Shown in pieces: positions 58,527-64,000 of a stretch of 64,000 nt of DNA. Every line of letters starts with the position of its first letter. The first letter of the stretch is position 1. Origin of the DNA: Patiriisocius sp047731265 (GTDB taxonomy: Bacteria > Bacteroidota > Bacteroidia > Flavobacteriales > Flavobacteriaceae); contig NZ_CP159835.1 of assembly GCF_047731265.1 (NCBI RefSeq), positions 186,001 through 250,000 of the forward strand, given 5' to 3'. The notes beneath the pieces were generated by a model. That model was given only the letters and a program-made list of their open reading frames with translations. It had not been told where the DNA came from and searched no databases. A program made the position numbers and the translations under genes.

Positions 58527-61500
58527 TTACATATTTCTTCTATACTGTCCTCCTACTTCAAATAACTTAGCGGTTATCTGCCCTAAAGAACAAACTTTAG
58601 TAGCTTCCATTAATTGTTCAAACATATTCTCGTTGTTAATGGCAGCATTTTGTACTTTTTTAATAGATTCTTCTGCTTTATCCTCAAAAGATTTGTGCAA
58701 ATTATTTAATGTTTCTATTTGGTATAACTTTTCTTCTTCAGTAGCACGAATTACTTCTGCAGGCTGAACCGTTGGTGAACCTTTGCTACTTAAAAAAGTA
58801 TTTACTCCAATAATTGGAAACTCTCCAGTATGCTTCAACGTTTCGTAGTACAAGCTTTCTTCTTGTATTTTACTGCGTTGGTACATGGTTTCCATTGCCC
58901 CAAGTACACCACCTCTTTCGGTAATTCTATCAAATTCTAATAATACAGCTTCTTCAACAAGATCTGTTAGTTCTTCAATGATAAAGCTTCCTTGAATTGG
59001 GTTTTCATTCTTAGCCAATCCTAATTCTTTATTTATTATCAATTGGATTGCCATAGCACGACGCACACTTTCTTCTGTAGGTGTTGTAATTGCCTCATCA
59101 TATGCATTTGTGTGCAGCGAATTACAGTTATCATTAATAGCATAGAGTGCCTGTAAAGTGGTGCGAATGTCATTAAAGTCTATTTCCTGCGCGTGTAATG
59201 AGCGTCCTGAAGTCTGGATGTGATACTTTAACATCTGTGCTCTTGGGTTGGCTTTATACTTACTTTTTAATGCCTTACTCCAAATCTTACGTGCCACACG
59301 ACCAATTACCGAATATTCTGGATCTATTCCATTACTAAAGAAGAACGATAGATTAGGTCCAAACTTATTGATATCCATTCCACGGCTTAGGTAGTACTCC
59401 ACATAAGTAAACCCATTAGAAAGTGTAAAGGCTAATTGAGTAATTGGGTTTGCTCCCGCCTCGGCAATATGATACCCACTAATGGAAACTGAGTAAAAAT
59501 TACGCACTTGTTTTTCAATAAAATACTGTTGCACATCCCCCATTAAACGCAGCGCAAATTCTGTAGAAAAAATACAAGTATTTTGCGCTTGGTCTTCCTT
59601 TAAAATATCGGCTTGTACGGTTCCACGCACTTGCATCATCGTATCTGCCTTGATTTTATAGTACACCTCTTTTGGCAATACTAAGTCTCCCGTCACGCCC
59701 AACAACATAAGGCCAAGACCGTCATTTCCATCGGGTAAGTCGCCTTGGTAGGTAGGCCTCTCAACCCCTCTTTGAGTATAAATTTCTTTTATTCGTTTTT
59801 CAACTTCAAGTTCGAGTTCCTTTTCTTTAATGTGTTTTTCACAATTTTGATCAATAGCAGCATTCATAAAGAACCCTAATAACATTGGTGCTGGACCATT
59901 AATAGTCATCGATACCGAAGTCATTGGGTGGCTTAAATCAAAGCCACTGTATAATTTTTTAGCATCGTCTAAGCAACAAATGGATACTCCTGCATTACCA
60001 ATCTTTCCGTAGATATCTGGGCGATGGTGGGGATCATTTCCGTAGAGCGTAACACTATCAAATGCAGTAGAAAGTCTTTTAGCAGGAAGCCCCATGCTCA
60101 CATAGTGAAATCTTCTGTTCGTCCTTTCTGGCCCTCCTTCTCCCGCAAACATTCTTGTAGGATCTTCGCCTGTTCTTTTAAAAGGGTACAATCCTGAAGT
60201 ATACGGAAATTCACCAGGTACATTTTCCTGCAGTGTCCATCTTAAAATATCGCCCCAAGCTTGGTATTTTGGCAAGGCTACTTTTGGAACTTGTGTATGA
60301 GATAAACTCTCTGTATGGGTCTCTATTTTTATCTCTTTATCTCTTACGTTAAAAGTATAGACCGGGTTTTTATATTTGTTAACCTTCTCATCCCAGCCTG
60401 TAACTACTTCCCAATTATAAGGGTCGAGATTTAATTTTACACGGTCAAATTCGGCTATCAAAAGTTTCAGTAAATCTTTATTTTCTTTTGCTTCCATTAT
60501 AACTTCAGTTGTCACAATGCCTGAAGACTTTAAACTTTCTGAAGCGATTCCCGCTTTATCTAATTCAGGTTTGTGACCGGAAATGGATTCAATTGTTTTA
60601 TATATTCCATAGAGCTTTTGAGCCACTTCAGCTTGTTCGTTTACGGTTTTATCATAAGCTCTATTATTCTCTGAAATTTCAGAAAGGTATCTTGTTCTTG
60701 CCGGTGGAATTACAAAAATCTTCTCAGACATTTCATCTGTAATTTCAAAAGAAGACTTAAGGTCGGTTTCTGTTTTTTCTTGAAGCTCTGCCATTATTGC
60801 GGTGTAGAGCTTGTTCATTCCTGGGTCATTAAATTGAGAAGCAATAGTACCATAAACAGGTAAATCATCTTGATGCGTTTCCCATAATTGATGGTTGCGC
60901 ATATATTGCTTTTTCACATCGCGAAGTGCATCAAGGGAGCCTCTTTTATCAAACTTATTGATGGCTACAAGATCTGCAAAATCGAGCATATCGATTTTTT
61001 CCAATTGCGTAGCAGCCCCAAATTCTGGTGTCATTACATATAAGGACACATCGCTGTGTTCTATAATTTCAGTGTCGCTCTGTCCAATTCCTGAAGTTTC
61101 GAGAACTATCAAGTCATACTCAGCAGCTTTAATTACTTCAATAGCTTCAGCAACATATTTAGAAAGTGCCAAGTTAGATTGACGGGTTGCCAAACTACGC
61201 ATGTATACACGAGGTGAATTAATGGCATTCATTCTAATACGATCTCCTAATAAAGCACCCCCTGTTTTTCTCTTAGAAGGATCTACAGAAATAAGACCGA
61301 TTGTTTTTTCTGGGAAGTCGATTAAAAAACGTCGTACTAGTTCGTCTACCAGAGAAGACTTGCCAGAACCGCCTGTACCCGTAATACCAAGTACTGGAGT
61401 TTTGAGGGTTTTATTTTTCTCATGAATAGCCTTTAACGTTTCGGATGCAATCTCAGGATAATTTTCTGCTGCGGAAATAATACGAGCAATTGCCTTTGGG

Positions 61501-61985
61501 TTTTTTGAAGCTAATTCTTCTAATTCTCCATTTAACGAGTCCCCTATTGGATAATCTGAAGTTCGAACCAAATCGTTAATCATTCCTTGAAGCCCAAGTT
61601 CGCGACCATCATCTGGAGAATAGATTCTGGTAATTCCATAATCCATTAATTCTTTAATTTCAGAAGGTAAAATTACGCCTCCTCCTCCTCCAAAAATTTT
61701 AATATGACCCGCACCCTTTTCTTTCAATAAATCACACATATATTTGAAGTACTCATTATGCCCTCCTTGGTAGGAGGTTATAGCAATTGCATTGGCATCT
61801 TCCTGTATAGCTGTATTTACCACTTCTTCTACGCTCCGGTCATGACCTAAATGGATAACCTCAACCCCAGTAGATTGAATGATACGACGCATAATGTTGA
61901 TTGCAGCATCATGACCATCGAACAGCGAAGCTGCTGTTACAATGCGTACTTTGTTTTTGGGTTTGTATGGAGTTGTTTGTTGCAT
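58527..61985 (-). CDS. icmF: Fused isobutyryl-CoA mutase IcmF
   Basis: A 1152-residue adenosylcobalamin enzyme that interconverts isobutyryl-CoA and butyryl-CoA. Three parts in one chain: an N-terminal B12-binding domain (AASLFDGHDAAINIMRRIIQ, with His in DGHDAA as lower ligand), a MeaB-like GTPase (GITGTGGSGKSSLVDELVRR, about residue 200; NKFDKRG), and the mutase TIM barrel (GLYPFKRTGEDPTRMFAGEG, SISGYHIAEAGANPITQLAF). This order is typical of IcmF, distinguishing it from methylmalonyl-CoA mutase large subunits. A -7 box (TAAATTTG) lies about 20 bases upstream. It needs adenosylcobalamin, made by the PduO-type enzyme at 12564. Confidence 0.96.
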   Translation of the reverse strand: MQQTTPYKPKNKVRIVTAASLFDGHDAAINIMRRIIQSTGVEVIHLGHDRSVEEVVNTAIQEDANAIAITSYQGGHNEYFKYMCDLLKEKGAGHIKIFGGGGGVILPSEIKELMDYGITRIYSPDDGRELGLQGMINDLVRTSDYPIGDSLNGELEELASKNPKAIARIISAAENYPEIASETLKAIHEKNKTLKTPVLGITGTGGSGKSSLVDELVRRFLIDFPEKTIGLISVDPSKRKTGGALLGDRIRMNAINSPRVYMRSLATRQSNLALSKYVAEAIEVIKAAEYDLIVLETSGIGQSDTEIIEHSDVSLYVMTPEFGAATQLEKIDMLDFADLVAINKFDKRGSLDALRDVKKQYMRNHQLWETHQDDLPVYGTIASQFNDPGMNKLYTAIMAELQEKTETDLKSSFEITDEMSEKIFVIPPARTRYLSEISENNRAYDKTVNEQAEVAQKLYGIYKTIESISGHKPELDKAGIASESLKSSGIVTTEVIMEAKENKDLLKLLIAEFDRVKLNLDPYNWEVVTGWDEKVNKYKNPVYTFNVRDKEIKIETHTESLSHTQVPKVALPKYQAWGDILRWTLQENVPGEFPYTSGLYPFKRTGEDPTRMFAGEGGPERTNRRFHYVSMGLPAKRLSTAFDSVTLYGNDPHHRPDIYGKIGNAGVSICCLDDAKKLYSGFDLSHPMTSVSMTINGPAPMLLGFFMNAAIDQNCEKHIKEKELELEVEKRIKEIYTQRGVERPTYQGDLPDGNDGLGLMLLGVTGDLVLPKEVYYKIKADTMMQVRGTVQADILKEDQAQNTCIFSTEFALRLMGDVQQYFIEKQVRNFYSVSISGYHIAEAGANPITQLAFTLSNGFTYVEYYLSRGMDINKFGPNLSFFFSNGIDPEYSVIGRVARKIWSKALKSKYKANPRAQMLKYHIQTSGRSLHAQEIDFNDIRTTLQALYAINDNCNSLHTNAYDEAITTPTEESVRRAMAIQLIINKELGLAKNENPIQGSFIIEELTDLVEEAVLLEFDRITERGGVLGAMETMYQRSKIQEESLYYETLKHTGEFPIIGVNTFLSSKGSPTVQPAEVIRATEEEKLYQIETLNNLHKSFEDKAEESIKKVQNAAINNENMFEQLMEATKVCSLGQITAKLFEVGGQYRRNM

Positions 61986-62004
61986 GTGATATATTTTGAG
62001 ACCG

Positions 62005-62012
62005 CAAATTTA
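62005..62012 (-). promoter_or_regulatory. TAnnTTTG -7 box for icmF
   Basis: On the minus strand TAAATTTG (62005-62012) exactly matches the Bacteroidota -7 consensus, about 20 bases upstream of the icmF ATG. A clear -33 TTTG was not found. Confidence 0.5.
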
Positions 62013-62106
62013 ACGATAAATAGCCCGTTTTAAAAAAAAGGAAATGAATAATTGAGATTAAAAGAAACGTATTTGAACCAATTGCTCGTCATTAAATACT
62101 ATATTG

Positions 62107-62140
62107 CATATTATAAACTATATTTATACATATTATAAAC
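62107..62140. promoter_or_regulatory. Direct repeat in the promoter region of the T9SS cargo gene
   Basis: CATATTATAAAC occurs at 62107-62118 and again at 62129-62140, exactly 22 bases apart, or two helical turns. The second copy ends 7 bases before the ATG at 62148. This is the pattern of an operator that binds two protein subunits on one DNA face. Confidence 0.55.
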
Positions 62141-62147
62141 AAAAATT

Positions 62148-63017
62148 ATGAAAAAAATTTACATTTTAGCCCTTGTGGTATTTGGATTTGCTTTTACGGC
62201 AAATGCTCAATTCGAAGACGATTTTGAAGACTATTTAGCTGGACCAATATCTGATCAAAGTCCATTATGGGGTACTTGGAGTGGTGGTACAGGTGATGCT
62301 GAAGACGCTCTGGTGAGTACTGACCAAGCTTCAAATGGAGTTAATGCAGTACACTTTGTTGGAGGCAATGACATGTTGTTATCTTTTGGACCTACCGTTG
62401 GTGGGACTTTCACATGGCAATATAAAGTATGGTTAACAGATGGTAGCTCAGGATTTCTTGGAACTATGTCTGAATCTACTGTTGCTTTTGGACTTCAAAT
62501 GCGTTTTAATGATGCGACTGTAGGTACAACTTTTACAAACGCTGGAAACGCAGTTGTAGGTGATCCTTTCGTTATTCCTCAAGAAGAATGGGTAACATTT
62601 TCTTGGGCCATGGATCTTGATGCTGATACAGTTGTAGTTACCATGAATGGTGATGAGATTTATGATGATGTACTTGAGTTAGGCGGAACTTTTGACGTTG
62701 TAGATATTTGGGCTGACGATGCTAATACTGATTTCTTTATGGATGAGGTTGTATTTGTAGAAGGAGTTTTAGGCGCTACAGACTTTAACGAAAATCCATT
62801 TAGTGTATATCCTAACCCAGTTGTAAACACATTGAACATTAGTTCTAAAGCAGTTGTAAATAGCGTTGTTGTTTATGATCTCCTTGGAAAAATTGTTGTG
62901 AATACTACTCCTAATGCAGTATCTCCTGCTATTGACATGAGTCAATTGGCCTCAGGAACGTACCTAGTAAATGTTACTATTGGTGATGCATCAAAAACTA
63001 TTAAAGTGATCAAGTAA
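62148..63017 (+). CDS. T9SS type A sorting domain-containing secreted protein
   Basis: A 289-residue secreted protein. Signal peptide MKKIYILALVVFGFAFTANA, then a beta-sandwich-like middle with conserved YLAGPISDQSPLWGTWSGGT and FTWQYKVWLTDGSSGFLGTM. The C-terminus is a type A T9SS sorting domain: FSVYPNPVVNTLNISS..., YDLLGKIV and GTYLVNVTIGDASKTIKVIK. So it is exported by Sec and then by the gliding-linked type IX system. It is strongly acidic. A second, related gene begins at 63496. Confidence 0.9.
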   Translation: MKKIYILALVVFGFAFTANAQFEDDFEDYLAGPISDQSPLWGTWSGGTGDAEDALVSTDQASNGVNAVHFVGGNDMLLSFGPTVGGTFTWQYKVWLTDGSSGFLGTMSESTVAFGLQMRFNDATVGTTFTNAGNAVVGDPFVIPQEEWVTFSWAMDLDADTVVVTMNGDEIYDDVLELGGTFDVVDIWADDANTDFFMDEVVFVEGVLGATDFNENPFSVYPNPVVNTLNISSKAVVNSVVVYDLLGKIVVNTTPNAVSPAIDMSQLASGTYLVNVTIGDASKTIKVIK

Positions 63018-63495
63018 TTTACTTTCACAATTTATAATTTGAAAGGGCCTTATTTGTTAGGGCCTTTTTTTATTTTCTATTTCTCGCATTCTTTTCTAGT
63101 AACAAGTCTGCCCCTCTATTATTAAAGTAACTTTAATAATACTCCCCTTAAACCGAAATCATTACCCACCCATTACCACTGCTAATAGTGTATTCATCTT
63201 CTTAATTAAATAAACAATGTCCTTTTAAAATGAAAGTGCTGTACCTCTAATACTATCTTGGGCACGGTGAAAATCCAAAAGAGTTAATACAATCACCATT
63301 AATTGTCATTTAGGTGCAGATATAGCGGAACCTATTAATCCAAACTGTGCTTTTATAACAACTGAAAAGTTAAATAAAATACTCTATCAATTGGAGCTAA
63401 AACAAATAGTCAAATCATAAAACATTTTAAAAATTTTGTTTATTCTAGACAAATTTTATACCTTGTAGAGTATTAGTTTAATTAAAAAAAAAAAG
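63018..63495. other. Intergenic region between the two T9SS cargo genes
   Basis: After the terminator at 63042-63073 no gene is convincing. A 49-codon open frame without a start (63271-63420) reads ...NCHLGADIAEPINPNCAFIT-TEKLNKILYQLELK and could be the C-terminal remnant of a lost gene. Upstream of 63496 the sequence is AT-rich with a poly-A run, and no clear -7 box was seen. Confidence 0.35.
63042..63073 (+). terminator. Terminator after the first T9SS cargo gene
   Basis: AAAGGGCC and GGGCCTTT can pair with one internal G-G mismatch around a 10-base loop, followed by TTTTTTT. It lies about 25 bases after the stop codon. Confidence 0.65.
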
Positions 63496-64000
63496 ATGAA
63501 AAAAATTTACATTTTAGCCCTCGCGGCTTTTGGTTTTGCTTTTACAGCAAATGCTCAATTATTAGAAGATGACATGGAGGACTACTTAGAAGGCCCACTT
63601 GCAAGCCAATCTACAGTTTGGAGAGCGTGGTCAGGCGTTGACGGTGGTCCGGATGATGGAAGCATCGTTACTGATTTTGCTTCTTCTGGAGTAAACTCAT
63701 TACTTATTGACGATTCTGGAGTAATAGATCAATTACTCATAATTCCTGGAGCCCCAACAACTGGCACGTACATAGTAGAATTTAAACTTTACATTCCTGC
63801 TGGAAAATCTTTCTACATAAATATGCAAGCTGCGCTAACTCCAGAAGGAGATCCTTGGGAACAAGCTTTAATGGGAGGTAATGTATATTTTAACTGTGAT
63901 GGATCTACCCCAGGAACTGGTGGTGTTACAGGAGTAATAGACTGTACAACATTTGATTTTGATTTCACTTTCCCAGAAGATGAATTTTTCACAGTAGAAA
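63496..64000 (+). CDS. Paralogous T9SS-type secreted protein, partial
   Basis: The gene runs off the window end. ATG at 63496 gives a signal peptide MKKIYILALAAFGFAFTANA nearly identical to the upstream gene, then LLEDDMEDYLEGPLASQSTV-WRAWSG, similar to the other protein's start. The following TGTYIVEFKLYIPAGKSFYI is a beta-rich domain of the concanavalin/adhesin type. The two genes are tandem duplicates that have diverged. The sorting domain is presumably further downstream. About 168 residues are visible. Confidence 0.85.
   Translation, partial: MKKIYILALAAFGFAFTANAQLLEDDMEDYLEGPLASQSTVWRAWSGVDGGPDDGSIVTDFASSGVNSLLIDDSGVIDQLLIIPGAPTTGTYIVEFKLYIPAGKSFYINMQAALTPEGDPWEQALMGGNVYFNCDGSTPGTGGVTGVIDCTTFDFDFTFPEDEFFTVE

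Overview
The window comes from an AT-rich member of the Bacteroidota, almost certainly a marine-type Flavobacteriaceae. The signs are type IX secretion (T9SS) C-terminal sorting domains, TAnnTTTG-type promoter elements, a secA with no C-terminal zinc motif, and flavobacterial families (DUF4199, DUF4920, DUF6268, TIGR01777, MnmD, fused IcmF). No rRNA, tRNA, CRISPR array, insertion sequence or prophage was seen.

Layout. 1-7299 (minus): one capsule/exopolysaccharide export operon read Wza-like, Wzc-like tyrosine kinase, UDP-sugar dehydrogenase, UDP-sugar epimerase, Wzm-like permease, Wzt-like ATPase (cut by the window edge). 7543-14064: small accessory genes, several broken: a decayed PIN toxin/antitoxin module, an ABC-F ATPase, a frameshifted truncated haemoglobin, a methyltransferase, a LolD-like ATPase, a frameshifted small membrane protein, a cobalamin adenosyltransferase and a DUF2795 protein. 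14246-18235: secA, preceded by a cluster of repeated GCACTTAAA-like elements, and a DUF4199 protein. 18324-20965 (minus): ECF sigma factor, membrane anti-sigma-like protein, and a secreted protein with an 11-residue repeat. 21438-31457: Ohr peroxidase, MeaB GTPase, a lipid/sugar transfer cluster (epimerase, GT2, LAB_N membrane protein, GT39), PAP2 phosphatase, MATE exporter, a decayed DUF1801 gene and DUF1853. 31549-41848 (mostly minus): M28 peptidase, PPK2, then a tight five-gene operon (ABC ATPase, ABC permease, MscS channel, DUF6268 beta-barrel, NtrC-like regulator without a DNA-binding domain), dnaJ and grpE. 42011-54924: YceI, TIGR01777, MnmD, DUF4920, IlvE, a MazG-like hydrolase, an unknown protein coupled to a histidine kinase/LuxR regulator pair, DPP III peptidase, SRPBCC/GyrI protein with CrcB, DUF1684. 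55004-64000: a decayed secreted-protein gene, MFS exporter, truncated DJ-1/PfpI lipoprotein, Lrp regulator, fused isobutyryl-CoA mutase IcmF, and two tandem T9SS cargo paralogues (the second cut by the window edge).

How the genes fit together. The first 7 kb makes and exports a uronic-acid-type amino-sugar polymer. The cobalamin adenosyltransferase, MeaB and IcmF form a dispersed B12-dependent acyl-CoA mutase set. GrpE and DnaJ are chaperones. The ECF/anti-sigma and HK/RR modules are envelope or environment sensing systems. The window is mostly conserved flavobacterial housekeeping. Its most distinctive features are six broken genes in 64 kb, the repeat cluster in front of secA, the regulator-channel-ABC operon, and a GC-rich hairpin insertion inside the DUF1853 gene. 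I did not find a convincing, entirely new multi-gene system.
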